Positions 21,504 to 33,689 of a stretch of 64,000 nt of DNA are shown piece after piece. The stretch is from NCBI GenBank assembly GCA_016858145.1, contig JAEHOE010000005.1, positions 496,001-560,000 of the forward strand. Direction: 5' to 3'. A model generated the notes under the pieces. That model saw only the letters and a list, made by a program, of their open reading frames with translations, ran no database searches and was not told where the DNA came from. Both the position numbers and the translations under genes were made by a program. Position 1 is the first letter of the stretch; each line of letters starts with the position of its first letter. The stretch is from Edaphochlamys debaryana. Its lineage: Eukaryota; Chlorophyta; Chlorophyceae; Chlamydomonadales.

Positions 21504-24500
21504 TCACCCGCCCCCGCCAGGCCTCGGCAACCCCCCAGGGCCCCCGCCTCCGTGCCCTCCGCCTAACGGCACGCCCCCATGCGGCGCGCCCATGACGCCC
21601 TCGGGCCCCGTCACCAGCACGCTCGTGAAGCTGCTGCTCCTCCTGATCGGCCCCTCCGCCAACGCGGCTCGCGTCGCGGCCTTGAGCACCACCGAGCCCC
21701 GCAGCCCATACAGCTGCTCCACCGACGGCGAAGGGGCCCCTCCGTCATACCCTAACCCCGGGTCAAACGTCCCTAGGTCCGGCGGCTGGTAGCCACCGCT
21801 CGGCGTCGGCACCGGCGCCGGTACCGGCTGTACCGCCGCGGACAGGGCCGACGAGCTCCAAGCCGTGGCCGCCGCGCCCAGGCCCCCGCTGCCGCCGGTG
21901 CTCCGCACCGCTAGCCGGCTGCTCAGCTTCCCGCCAGGCGTCACCACCGCCACCGACCTCGCCTCCCGCAGCGCTGACCACGCCATGTACCCAGCGACCA
22001 GCGCCAGCGCCGCGAGGGGCACCAGCAGCGCCGCCCGACTGCTGGCGGCGGCCGCCATCGAGTGCTCGTCCAACGCCCAGAAACGGTTGGAACCGGTCCG
22101 CCCGCTGCCGCCGCCGCCTCCGCCGCCGCTGCCGTCCGCCGCCACTCCGCTGTTCATGGCGTCAACTACCGCCGCGCCCATGACCCAGTTGAGCCCCACC
22201 TCCCGGCCGCTGGCCGCGTCCCGGACGGTGTTGGTCCACTGCAGCCGCGTGTCGTCCAGCCCCATGCCGAAGCCGCTGTGCAGCAGGGCCAGGATGTAGG
22301 CGGCGCCGAAGCAGTAGCGGACCAGGTACTGCGGGGCACCGCGGGCAAACCGGAAAGTGAGCGGCGGTCAAGGCGCGATAGAGGGTAGCACGCGGGCAAA
22401 GCGAGGGTGCGGATGCGCTTGCTCGCACGCACTCTCGCCCCGCCCGCTTCCCACGCACGGTGTCCTCCGCACCCTGGGCGCACCCCAGGCGCACAGCGCC
22501 GCACCTGGTCGGGTATGTGGCCGCTGAACTCGGCGTGCAGGCTGGACCAGTGCCGGGCGCAGTAGCTGGCGCCGCGCTCGCGCAGGTCCCGCAGCGTGGC
22601 CCCCGCGTCCAGCCCCAGGGCCCGGGCGGTCCACGCGAAGTTCTCCACCGCCACGAAGCGGCCCGCCAAGGGGGGCACGCGGCTGTCCTGCGGGGACCAA
22701 CGGGGTGGGGAGGGAGGACGCTGGGGTGAGTGGTGGACTGGAGATGGCAGATTGTGGTGGATAGGCAGGGCCAGGGGCTCGTGGCAGCGGAAAGGGAAGG
22801 AGGAGGCGGGTTGAGGAGAAGCGTGTCGGAGCGGGGCAGAGGTGCAGTGGGAGGAAGTGTGGCTTGGGTTGCATGCAAGTGTGAACGGCGGCAGCGGCAG
22901 CGGCATCAGCCCAGCCCCGCACGCACCTGTAGCGTGCAGCCGCCGCCCGCGCCGGCCTCCCCCGGGGCCAGCGCTTCCCCGGGGTCGTGGTTGTAGCTCT
23001 CTACGGTGGCGGCCCGCGCGCCGCCCGGCAGGGTGGCCGGCGGCGGGTGGCGGCTGTGCCCCGCCGTGCAGTTGTGCTCCGGCAGGATTGCGTTCACCAC
23101 GGCCAGGCAGGCCAGGAAGGACGCGTTGCCGTGGCGCCCGTCCTCGCTCACGTACCTGCGGCCGGGTGGTGTGTGGTTGTTAAGGAGCGAGGAGGGGTTG
23201 GGAGGGGGAGGCCTCGGAGGGATGAGCTTAGGTAGGGCTTAGCCAACGGGGAGGGGGGCAAGGAAGGGGTATTGTCTCGAGCGAGAGACGGCGTGGCAAG
23301 GGAGGGGGGCCAGCGGCCCGCTTTCCGGCTGACCGCACCCCTTGTCGCTTACCCCGTGGGCAGGCAGGGGTCGGAGATGTGGGGCGAGCGGGGCTGGCGC
23401 TTTAGCACCCACTCCGCTGCGCGGGCCATGACTGCGTCCATGCCCAGGCCCAGGTAGCTGTGCGCGAAGAGGCGCGCCGGCACCCCCGGCAGGTGCAGGT
23501 ATGTGCCGAGCTTCTCCGGCGGCTTCTCGCCCCCCGGGGGCAGGAACGTGATCTGCATGCTGGCGCCGCCCATCTCCAGGAGCCCCGTGAACAGCTGCGA
23601 GGTGTCCAGCACCTCCCGGCGGCTGTGGTGGGCGTGGCCCGCCGCCTCCTGCGGGGTGGGGTGACGCAGGGCCGGCGCCTCGCGTGGCATGCCCAGCACT
23701 ATCCCCACGGGTACGTGCACCGGGCTTAGGACCAGGGCCCTCGGCGAAGGCCTGAACCTCGGCATCTAGGGAGTTGGTTGGGCCCCGGTTAGGCCCCGGC
23801 CTGCCTCCAACCCCATGGGGCGGATGCGTGCATTCTGCTCGCACCTGCAGTGCCCCCGTGATGTAGTTAACTGCAGCCCAGCCGAAGAGCCCCTCCATCT
23901 CGCCCCCGATCACGGTGGCCCAGCGGGGCTCGAACACGAACTCTGACGCCTCCAGCGCCGCCCGGCAGGCGTCCAGGATGGCGTCCTGCTGCTCGTCCGT
24001 CAGCAGCCGCAGCCCCGCAGTCGCCAGCAGCCGCACGGGCGTCAGCTCCCACTGCTGTTCGGGTACCTGGTGGCCAGAAGCAGGCACAGCGAGACGTAGC
24101 TCATCAGCAGCTGTAGCGTCGGGGCCCCAAGCCACACACTGCCTACGACACACGGAGAGGGCCCTGCACCATCCGAGCCCCCCCAAGGAAAGCCCGCACA
24201 TGCCAGAGCGTGCGCCTGCAGCTCCACGCGCAGCGCGGCACCGCAGCGCCGAGCCTCGACGGGCTATCCCAGACGCCCTGCAACACCATCCCTGAGTCCG
24301 AACCCCATGCACGCACGCACGCACGCATGCACGCACGTGTTCGTACGCGAAGGCCAGCAGCGGCATGATGCTCTCCGCCGCCCGCTCCGGCACCGTGGCG
24401 TAGGCCGACAGCCCCGGCTCCACGGCCATGCTGGGCTCTGGCAGGACCATGCGCACGTAGGAGGGCCAGCTGGCGGGGCGGTAGCGGAAGACGCGCACCC

Positions 24501-25114
24501 GCGTGCCGCTGCTGCCCGCGTCTGCAGAGGGAGAGGGAGTAGGGGAGGGAGCTGTGAGGCCGGAAGGGGCTGGCCCCTAGGGATGGCCCCAGCGGTGTCA
24601 ATGTGCGGCGGCTAGGCAGTAGGCAGTAGCGTGTTGAAGCAGGTTGGTGATTGGGCTTACCGATGTAGACGGAATACTTGTCAGGCTGTGGCGGATGGAC
24701 GGGAGGGCGTCACGGTAGGGGTCAGGGCTTGGGGCTTGCGAGAGGACGCGTGAGACGCCACTAGCCAAGCCAGCGGTATCACCTCCGTCCATCCTGCCGC
24801 CCCCCCCTCCCCCACAAGGCACCATCACTGGCACTGTCGCCGCCTCGCTTCACCCCGCGCACCTGAGCCCCCAGCGCGTCCCTGACCACGAGGGCGAGCT
24901 GGGTGAGGGCCCCCAGGGCTAGCACAGTGGCTAGCAAGGTCCATAGCGCCAGCCTCCACCAGCGCCTCGCCCCCATCAATCCCAGCCATAAGCGAAGTCG
25001 ATTGCGGAGTAGGGCTAGCACACGGCGCGGCCTTGCTGATTTACCACTCGGGTCGTCATCTATGTTTGCGACCGATGGGACAGTTAAGCGCAAGGCAGAT
25101 TGCACGCGCTGCAT
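21504..25114 (-). CDS. Membrane-anchored apyrase / NTPDase (GDA1/CD39 family)
   Basis: Hydrolyses nucleoside di- and triphosphates, typically in the Golgi lumen or outside the cell. Eight exons on the minus strand: 25114-24863, 24685-24661, 24521-24337, 24066-23845, 23648-23353, 23155-22927, 22687-22505 and 22328-21504, giving 738 residues. An N-terminal anchor lies near residues 53-78. Apyrase conserved regions appear in order: ACR1 DAGSSGTR (93-100), ACR2 ATAGLR (about 169-174), ACR3 GGEMEGLFGWAAVNY (about 205-219), ACR4 LLEMGGASMQI (about 251-261) and ACR5 around GLGMDAVMARA. A second transmembrane segment (LLVPLAALALVAGYMAW) sits in the last exon. It is followed by a Gly/Pro/Ser-rich tail of about 170 residues, a layout like plant APY7. 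The stop TGA is embedded in a perfect GTGAGT donor sequence, but no room remains for another exon. Confidence 0.9.
24305..24337. repeat. (ACGC)n microsatellite forming a 5' splice site
   Basis: An imperfect tetranucleotide tract sits at the start of an apyrase intron. Read on the minus strand, the donor GTGCGT is itself the first unit of the tract. Confidence 0.7.
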
Positions 25115-25579
25115 CCTCCATTCCTCGGAAGCTAAGGGAACAAGGCGTGGAGCTGCAAGTCGGGCTGCACAACACCGCGCTATGCGATATGCGTACAGTA
25201 TACCGGTTGATCACTGTCTAGGATGTGTTCCTCTGCTAGGTAGAGCACGAAGTGACGTGTTGCGACGGGGTTCGTGAGGGAATTGATTCCTGCTTTGGTT
25301 GATCGCAGACTGCTGTGCACACCCTTGGCGTGCTCACCTGCCCACAAGGCACAGAATACGTTTGCAAAGATATGCACAACACTTAGCTGTGTCAACGCTT
25401 TGCAACACCGCTGTAGCCGAAACATGCACACCTGTTCGGCGTGACCACAGCGTCCCACACGCTTACCACAGTCTATATTATAACTGAGAGCTAGTACAAG
25501 CCACCCGTCCTGCGCCGGAGCAGCGAGGTGCTGATCGACACAGGGGGCTGAGTCCCGCGTTGTTTCGAGGCAAGCAAAG
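25115..25579. promoter_or_regulatory. Divergent promoter: apyrase / TPT-family transporter
   Basis: This 465-base spacer lies between opposing ATGs and holds both promoters and leaders. It is AT-richer than the flanking exons. Both products could act in the same Golgi nucleotide cycle, which would suit shared control; that is inference. Confidence 0.5.
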
Positions 25580-28500
25580 ATGCCTTACTCGGCATCGGAC
25601 TTCACCAGTCACTGGGCAGGGAAAGTTCTCATGGTGAGCCGTCCGGGAGGCGGGAGGCTCGGGGGTGTTGCCTTGCCAACCTGCCCAGGGCGAAACCCCT
25701 GTCGGCGCCGCGGGCCTCTCCGCCGCGGGCCTCTCTGACCATCCCTGCCCCCATAGGTGGGGGCCTACCTGGGGCTAAACATCTCCCTAAACATGGTGGG
25801 GTGGGCAAGCGCTGACGGAGTTCTTGGGGGGGCGCCGGAGGGACGTAAGCTTGGAACGCCACCGTGGTTGAGGGTTGGGGCCAACGGCACGCTCGACGCC
25901 GGGGTGGCACCAAGGTGAAGCACAGTGGGGTAGCACCCGGGTGTGCAGCAAAGTACATCGGGGGCACAGTCTGGGCACCAGGGTTGCACAGAGTCAAGGG
26001 CCCCTGCTGGCCGTGACGTGAGGTGCAGGCAGGGGGGCAGGTAGGACGTATGGCATATCACCCTTGCTGTCCAACCGAGCCCAATTTTGCTGATCCCACA
26101 CTTGCTGTCTGAACTGAACCCAGGTCAATAAATGGACGTTGAGCATCTACGGCTTCCATTTCCCCATCGCGTTGAGCATAGCGCATCAGGTGCGCTGCAG
26201 TGATGAGTTTGGGAGCGGACTAGGGGAGAGCGCGGTGCTGAGCTTGGAGACGACCAGGGGTAAATGTGACGACCTAGCACCAAGCCGTCGCGAGGACCGC
26301 TGATGGGGCATCCTGCGGAAAGTATGCAGAGCATCGGCGCTTTGGCGGCGCGTGCCAGCGGAGTGGGTGTGCACCTCTGCATCACACACCCGCCTGCACC
26401 CGGGGGCTCCCCGCCTGCAGGCCTTCAGCTTCCTCGCGCTCGCACCCTTCATGCTCACGAAACACAACCGGGAGTTGCATCTTCCCACCATCACGAAACA
26501 GGTTGGTCTGCCTGTTCTGCTATGCTATGCGCATGCGTGTAAACTCTTGTAAAACTGGACGTAAGGCCTCCGGGTGATGGCGCTGGAGGGTGATGACGTC
26601 CCGGGCCGACCCGGCTGCCACCTCTCATAGATCCGCGCTCCCCGCGTCCCCCCCGCGTCCTCCCTGCCTCCCCTTGACTATGCCCATCTCCCTTCGCAGT
26701 GGCCCGGCCTGCTCTTCGTGAGCGTGTGCTTTGCAATCAATATCGGTCTCAACAACATCAGCCTTCTCTCCATCAGCCTAAGCCTCAACCAGGTCATCAG
26801 AGCCAGCATCCCCGTATTCACGGCCATTGGGTCGGTCATGATTGAGGCCAAGCCGCCCTCGCGGCAGGAGTTTCTGTCCTTACTAGTGCTCGTGGGCGGT
26901 GTGGCCATTGCCGTGTACGAGGGCTCGTCCACCAAGAGCTCCTTTTGGGGGATCGTGCTGTGCCTCATCGGTGAGCGCTGGCCAAAGGCTACGGGTAAAT
27001 CGGGGTGCAGAAGGAGGTTGATGAGTGCGTCTCGACCTGGCAATTGCTGCCCGACACACATCTGCCGCTGCCAGACACATATCCGACGCTAGAGCGCTTG
27101 GGGTGCCTCTCCCGCCCTGCCATAGCTTAACCCACATCACGTCCGTAACACCCGGCGACCTGACCGCCGCCACAGCTCAGCGCCTCCTTGGCTCGTGTTC
27201 CCGGCCCCCCACTTATTCCCTCTGGCCTGCTTTCTTGCCCCTCCGCGCCTGCAGGCACCATGTGCAACGGGCTGATGATGTCCTCCATTGGGCGGCTGCT
27301 GACGGAGAAGCTAGACGTGCTGCGGCTCACATTTTATACGGCGCCGGTGGCGGGGTTCGTGCTCTTGCCGTTCTTCAACAGGTGGGGCAAGGGGCTGGCT
27401 GAGACAAGAGCCGCACACGCCCGGCTTTGGCGCACGACTTGAGGCGCGGGCTTTAGCGGAGGTCAGCGTGACTGAGAACGTTTTTCGATGTCGGGCAATG
27501 CTGCATAGCTTGCGCCGCTCCAGGTGAATCGCGTGGCCCACCTGCCCCTTTTACGTACCCTGTCACTCCAGGTTGGAGGCCGAATCCTTTCAGGACTACA
27601 AGGGCCATGGCTCGACCTGGATAGGTGCGCGGTTAGGGCATGATGCGAAGGTGACAGGAGCCCAGACCTCTCACCAGGAGCTCACTGATCCCACCTCACC
27701 CGTCCGTGCTTTCAGGCATCCTCCTCCTGGGGTGCCTCAACGCTTTGCTCTACAACCTCATCCACTCCCTAGTGATCAAGGTCACCAGCTCAGTCACCAC
27801 AACAGGTGCGACTTGCGTTCATTTGCCCTGTACTCATTATGCTGTTTGCCGGGCTCCGGCACCTGCCCGCCCCTTTCCTCGTTGTCCCGAGGGCTCCCGC
27901 ACTCAATGGCTCCGCCTGTCCTCGCCCGCAGTGATTGGGGAGATGAAGATCGTGCTCATCCTCTTATTGTCAGCCGTCGTGCTGGGTGAGTCCAACGGAG
28001 GTCCAGAACATACCGGTAGTGCGTAGTGGATCTACACCCCGTTTCGCCGCAGCCCGACTCAAGCGGGGTTACAACGTAGCACAGCGCACTTCCGCTTGGC
28101 CCTCGGGGGGCGAACGAACGACCCCAGGATTACCCCGTGTTGGCATGCCCTGCGTGCCCTGCGGCACGCATGAACTTGCGATTCACGCCTAGCCCGCTAT
28201 GCCACAAGCTTTAGTTTCCTTATCCCTATCGCTTGTGCTTGAGAGCAGGGAAACTTATCGACCCTACGCGAACTCAACATGTTGGCAAGGCAGTCGCACC
28301 AGCTCGCACCCATAGCCCGAAGAGCAATTCGGACATTTGTTTCGATAGACACCTAACACTTTGAAGCTAAGAGCGAGGTAGTTTTGACAAGTTTGGGCAC
28401 GGCTGTTGCGAGGATGGCTGTGGTGCCGACTTCGGTCAAGCCCTCGCCGACCAAGCCCGGACCGAGCGCGATGTTGCTATCGTACCTTCTGCAACTCAGA

Positions 28501-29149
28501 TCCGTCGAGGAGGAAGTACGGGCGACATTTAGTCGCCGGTCGGCGTGGAAATGTGTTTCGCCCCGCGTCCATCCTCGGCCCCCTGTCCCCCCGAAGCTTC
28601 GCGCGGAGCGCGCCACACGGTCCCGCGCTTTGCACCGTGCCTGCACGCATATACCTCTGCCCAGACATTCTAGGGCTCAGCCCTTTTTCCAGCTTCGAGG
28701 AAGCTGATACCCATCTTGTCCTCCCACCCTCCCCCGTCAATGCCCACCCCCTCGCGCGCCTACCCCAGGCGAGAGCGACGTGTGGACGGTCAAGCTGATG
28801 GTGGGCACCACCACCGCCATCCTTGGCTTCTGCATGTACTCCCACGCGCGCCTGCATGGCCAGTCCATGGGGCCACCCGTCATCATCAAAGGCGTGCCAG
28901 GTGCGTGCCTGCGTGTGCACCCCTGTGGAAACGGGCCTGGACCTTCCTTTGGGATTCAACACAAGGACGAGTGGCACCGATGCTTACCACGTGCGAATGC
29001 GCGCTACCGATGTTGCGGCTGCACCTACCTGATCCGTGCTGCCCTGTGCTGCTCCCCCGCCGCCCCCAGAGCTGGCCCCCAGCCTGACGGACTCCATACG
29101 CGCCCCGCTCATGGGGGGCGGAGTGTCGTCGATCAAGTCTTGGAGCTGA
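25580..29149 (+). CDS. Triose-phosphate/nucleotide-sugar-type transporter (DMT superfamily)
   Basis: Eleven exons: 25580-25633, 25757-25795, 26124-26189, 26421-26501, 26700-26970, 27255-27381, 27572-27624, 27716-27805, 27932-27985, 28769-28900 and 29070-29149, giving 348 residues, the normal size for a ten-helix TPT-family antiporter. Family features include GAYLGLNISLNMVNKWTLS (helix 1 with the N-K pair), SLSLNQVIRASIPVFTA, the helix AIAVYEG, and VTSSVTTTVIGEMKIVLIL near the end. There is no transit peptide, so a Golgi or ER location is more likely than the plastid envelope. Substrate cannot be told from sequence: nucleotide sugars or phosphorylated C3-C6 compounds are both possible. Exons 1, 2 and 3 are tiny. 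The 783-base intron before exon 10 is far longer than the others and I see no gene in it. Confidence 0.87.
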
Positions 29150-30253
29150 GGGGCAGTCGGTGCGCCGTAGCCGGGTCTCCCTGTCGGGGAGTGGGTGGGT
29201 AATGCGTTAAAAATGCTTGGCGTAGCAAGGCCATGTGCGAGGCCGCTGCGCCGCGGGGGGCATGAGCTTGGATGGGCATGATCGGATCGGAGGCAGCGCC
29301 GTGGTGTGTCCGACGCGGTTCTGTGAGCTGGCGAGGGGTGCGGAGGACTGATGCAGGTGAGGGCCAAGGCCATGTGTTAGGGTAGAGCTGCGCCAACCGC
29401 GCAGGCAGGCGCTCCGGCCCGGCGGAGAGCTGCAGTGGAGGGAGCATGCGGCTTTCCGGGATGTCCCCTACCGTTCAAGGCTCGGCGGAGAGTTCATAAC
29501 AGCACGGCTCAACGAGGGCGTGTGAGACATTCAGGTGTGGATAGTGTATGCGGGCACGAGCAGTGGCATCGCTGTGGTAACTGGGTAACCGCGCGTGAGG
29601 TCAGATTGTCCGCCCCAGCAGCGGGACTGCAAGTTGTGTCGGGTTTGGGATAAAGCGTGATAGGGATTGTGGCGGCTGCGGAGGCATCCAAGAGCCAGCG
29701 ACAGCGGGATGGCCAGCAGGCCGAGCAGAGAGCTTGGGAGCTGTCTCCCCAGTGCGCTTTGGGGAGAGCGGGAGACCTAACCTAGAGGGGTGGGACTGGA
29801 CGGCTTGCTCACCAGTGAGGCGGTCCAAACAGCTTGTTCCCGGTGGGTGTTCCGGGGCTCAGCATCTGGAAGGACCGGAGCTGGTTGCCTGTCCACGGAC
29901 GGGGGGCTGTCGCGTCGCTCACCTGTTGCACGTCGCGTCCATGGCTGCGACTTCCGGTTCTCGGTCCTGTCGCGTCCCGCACGGCACCCTCAGACCCCCA
30001 TGCCACCCGCTCTGACGCTACTTAACCACGCGTCCATTGCTTGTAAGAGTATTCGAAGCTAGCCTCCGCAGCCCCCAACAAGTCAACTCTCCCGCGACCT
30101 GAGTCTGCACTCTTGCATCAATCGACTGACGACTCGCGACAACCCCCTCGGCCAGGGCCTCCAGCCTCCTCTTCTCCTTCGTTGTCACCTTCTACCTCGG
30201 CTTATAGCATACGTACAGGGCCCAGGCCCGTCGCCGCCTCTTCGCCCCGAGAC
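29150..30253. other. Transporter 3' UTR and wall-glycoprotein upstream region
   Basis: The first plus-strand TGTAA after the transporter stop is at 30042-30046, only about 210 bases before the next ATG. The promoter of the glycoprotein gene must overlap this end. No coding potential is supported. Confidence 0.45.
30042..30046 (+). terminator. TGTAA polyadenylation signal, transporter gene
   Basis: This is the first plus-strand TGTAA after the stop at 29149. Confidence 0.4.
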
Positions 30254-33200
30254 ATGCTCGCCGACATGACCGCTTCAAGTCGCCGCCCTCGGGCGGTGGT
30301 TCACCTTGCAGCAGCCATCGCTCTCGTCCTCTTCACCTCCGCTGGTGTATTTGCACAGTCATTCAGTGCTTTCGGCTGCAACTCCACGGGTGTTGAGGTG
30401 AGGCAACCTGGCGGGATCGTGAGCTGCGGCTTGGGCGGAGGAGTGCGGTCACGTCAGTCTCTTCCGCAGGCTTCCCCTGCCTGTAGACACTGTGTCTTGG
30501 AGTGCATTCCCCCATCCCTATCCCTAACACGGTCCTCCCGGCCCCTTTCTCCTCCCTCAGGTCCTGTCCGGCAGCTTCGGCATGCTCTCCCTGCCCGTGG
30601 GTTCGGCCTGTGCCTTCCGCATCTCCCCCTCCGGGACACCCGACCAGCTCTTCCTGACCAGCACCGGCCTCGCGGGCAGGTGAGAGAGCGGAGGATAGCA
30701 GCAAGTGCAACAGGGAAGACCTCCGCACTCGAGCAGGAAGGGCACAAGAAGGCACGAGACCAGTGACATGACGGGGGTCGGCTGTCCTGCCGCACACATA
30801 GGGGTGATAAGGCCTCTCATCCGGCTTCTCCACTTGAACCCCTCCCCTTTCCCTCCCGCCCCCCGCAGCACGGCCTACGTCTGCCCCAGCGCCGACTGCT
30901 CTGTCCGCACCAACCTTACGGAGGGAATTACCTCGCTGCCCGCCTCCGCCTTCCCCGCCGGCGTCTGGCTCTACGCCTCCACCCCCACCGCCGCCGCCAC
31001 CATCCAGTTCACCACCCTCGCCCTCAGCTGCTCCGCCGTCGGCGAGACGCCCCTGCTCCTCTCCACCGCCCCCACCAACGCCAGTGACCTCTTCTCCGCC
31101 CCCACCTACTCCCTCTGCGTCACTGCGCCCAACCTGGCCTCTGGTGTGGTCTTCAGCTGGGGCTGGAGCCTCCCTACCCTGCCGGCCTCCTTCAACGCCA
31201 CCGGCTTCTACGCCCTGGTCAAACCCTTTGACCTGGCGCTCCCGGCGGGCGAGTACGACATCGCCATGAACCGGGCGGTGGGCGCACGTGGGGTGCCCAT
31301 GACCATCCGCCTCATGCTCACACGCGGCTCTGGAGCCGCCCCGCTCCAGTTCACCGCTGCCGCCACCGCCCAAGCGCTGCCAGCCGGCGTGACCCGAGGC
31401 GCTGTCGAGTTCTTCGTCCCCCCCGGCACCGCCGATCAGGCCGCGTCCATCATCTTCGGTCTCGTCAAGGCCTACGCCAAGCCCCCGTCGCCGCCCTCGC
31501 CTCCGCCGCCTCCCCGGGCCCCCTCGCCGCCCTTCGGCGACACCTGCCGCCCCGCCTCCTCACCCCGCCCCGTCACCTACAACGCCCTCTTCGCCACCGC
31601 CTCCTCACCCTTCGACTCTGTCGCCTCGGGCATCAACGGGACCGCCGTTCCGTCCACCCTCACTGGTGGCTGCGCCTTCGCCTTCCCCGCCGCCACCCCT
31701 GACGGCAACATCGCCGTCCACCACCTCCACTTCACCTCCTCGATTGACCCCACTGCCCGCACGCTCGCCTGGTTCTCGGGAGGCGCCCAGCGCCTGTTGT
31801 CCCCCGGCGACATCGTCACCCTGCCCGCGCCCTCCACCCCCACTTCTCTGGCAGCTCTGCTGTCCGGCGACGGCAGCTACTCGGCCCTGAGGGTGGAGCA
31901 CATGGCCGAGCTGGAGTCGTGCGTCGCCGACAACACTATCCCCGTCACCCTGCGCCCCACCGCCGCCCCCACCGTGGGCCTGACGGCCTGCAGCGCCATC
32001 CCCAACCTCGTGACTGCGGAGGAGATGGCGGAGCTCGAGCCCACCTCTTCCCTGCCGGCGGGCGCTCTGCTGGACTTCAGCTTTGGCTGGGACATGGGCG
32101 CCCTTCCCACCCTCTTCACGGGCGGCTTCACGGCCTCTGCGGGCCCCTTCGCCTTCCCCACGGACCGAGTCCTCCCCCGCGGCTGGTACAACCTCACGCT
32201 CCTGCCCAGCGACATGCCTCCCTTCAGCAGCATCAACATCACCCTCGACTCCGAGTCCGCCGACCCGATGGCCTTCTCCCTCCCCGGCGCTGCCTACATT
32301 GCCCGGGACGCCACCGCCGTCGCCGTGACGCTGACAGTGGATGCCCCCGCCCCTGGCGCCACCAGCGTGGGGGTTCGCCTGCGCCACATGCCCTCGCCGC
32401 CGCCCCCGCCGCCGCAGCCGCCGTCGCCGCCGACGCCCCCGCCGCGCAACCCCCTTCCTCCCAGCCCTAAGCCGCCCCGCCCGGCCCTGCCCAGCCCGGC
32501 CCCGCTGCCGCCCAGCCCGCAGCCCCCGAGCCCCGCCCCCAGCCCTCTTGCGCCCAGCCCCTCACCGGCCCCTCCAGCGCCCTCGTCCCCCAGCCCTTCT
32601 CCCCTGGCCCCGGCTGCTCCTTATCCGCCCAGCCCGATCAACCCCAGCCCCGAGGCCCCCCACTCCCCGCCGCCCGCCTACCCTCCGCCTGCCCCCTCGC
32701 CGCCTGCCTACAGCGGTCCCAGCGCCTCCACCCCCACCTACGCTCCTCCCAGCCCCCAGCCCCCGGCGTACGGCTACCCCATGGCCTCCCCTCCCGCCTA
32801 CGCGCCCCACATGCCGCCGCCGGCCTACCCCAGCGTGTACGGCACCTCCTACCCCCCGAGCCCAGCCCCGCCCATCTACGGATCCAGCCCCGCCCCCCCG
32901 CCCCAGCCGGCGCCTGCCAACGGTGTGCCCTCCATCCCGGCACCGCTCTCCGCCCCCACCTCGCCGCCGCCCTCAAGCCCCGCCCCCGCCGCGTCGCCGC
33001 CCTCCAGCGCTGCCTCCACCGCCCGCCTCAGCTCGCCGCCGCCCACCGCCCCCTCCGGCTCCGGGCCCACCCAAACCCCGCCTCCCAGCCCCCGGGCCCT
33101 GCTGCTCAACTCCCCGCCGCCGGCCGGCTCCGGCACCGCTCAGGTGGGGGAGCAGGGCGCCGCCCCGCCCCCGCCCCCGCCCGCCAGCACGGGGACGGCG

Positions 33201-33278
33201 GGCCGGACAGGGGCCAGCGTGGGGCTCCTGCTGGCCAGCGCCCTGCTGGGGGCGGCAGTCATCCTGGCAATGGCTTAG
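30254..33278 (+). CDS. Secreted hydroxyproline-rich cell-wall glycoprotein, probably GPI-anchored
   Basis: Exons are 30254-30397, 30561-30679 and 30869-33278, giving 890 residues. A signal peptide (about 1-34, core LAAAIALVLFTSAGVFA) leads into a globular domain (35-290) with several Cys and N-glycosylation sites. A short linker PPSPPSPPPPP follows at about 291-303, then a second globular domain (about 305-590). A long Ser-Pro/Pro-rich rod (about 594-830) suits hydroxylation and arabinosylation. The last 22 residues are hydrophobic with no charged tail (VGLLLASALLGAAVILAMA), as in GPI-anchored precursors. The two globular domains share a repeated pattern (FSWGWSLPTLPASF against FSFGWDMGALPTLF). 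The layout is pherophorin-like, but I do not see the classic pherophorin Cys pattern, so the exact family is open. Confidence 0.8.
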
Positions 33279-33635
33279 GGGGACCTTAGTTATCGCTGCC
33301 GTGTGGACTAGTACAGTAAATGCAGGATGAGGGGATGCCTTTGCCGTACTGTGGTTGGTTATGCCGTCGACTATTGCGTGCACACGCGGAGCTCGCTATT
33401 CATCACGTAATGCATGCATTGACATAGGGAAGGATAGCGTAGCTGACGAAGGCTCCTGTCCTAGGCACAGGACACAGGCAGGATGAGGATCAAGTGTCTC
33501 GTGTGGTGGCCTGGTGGGGCCCATCACAATGCCCTCGTGAATGGCAGAGAGGCGTGCGTAGCTGCCTGCTTGGTATTGAATCCCGCGTGGGACATGCAAA
33601 GCGGGTTGGAGCCGATTTGATGCAGTTGGGGCAGC

Positions 33636-33689
33636 TGTAAGGACATGCAGGGGAGTCGATATACGGTATCGCTTTTGAGGCAGCTGTAA
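33636..33689 (+). terminator. Twin TGTAA polyadenylation signals, wall-glycoprotein gene
   Basis: TGTAA occurs at 33636-33640 and 33685-33689, each within GCAGCTGTAAGGAC. The small direct repeat has doubled the signal. Confidence 0.55.

Noticed and set aside
21500..21512. Donor GTGAGT at the apyrase stop as a real splice site
   Set aside because: Only about 140 bases remain before the next gene and a polyadenylation signal intervenes; no acceptor with apyrase-like coding follows.
27986..28768. Possible extra gene in the long transporter intron
   Set aside because: Short frames on both strands show no start context, domain or splice logic, and the transporter frame joins cleanly across the intron.
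31605..32387. Minus-strand 260-codon frame in the wall-glycoprotein gene
   Set aside because: It is antisense to a Ser/Pro-rich coding region; such regions give open antisense frames by composition alone.
32341..33330. Plus-strand Pro/Arg frame of 329 codons
   Set aside because: It is a frame shadow of the proline rod of the wall glycoprotein.
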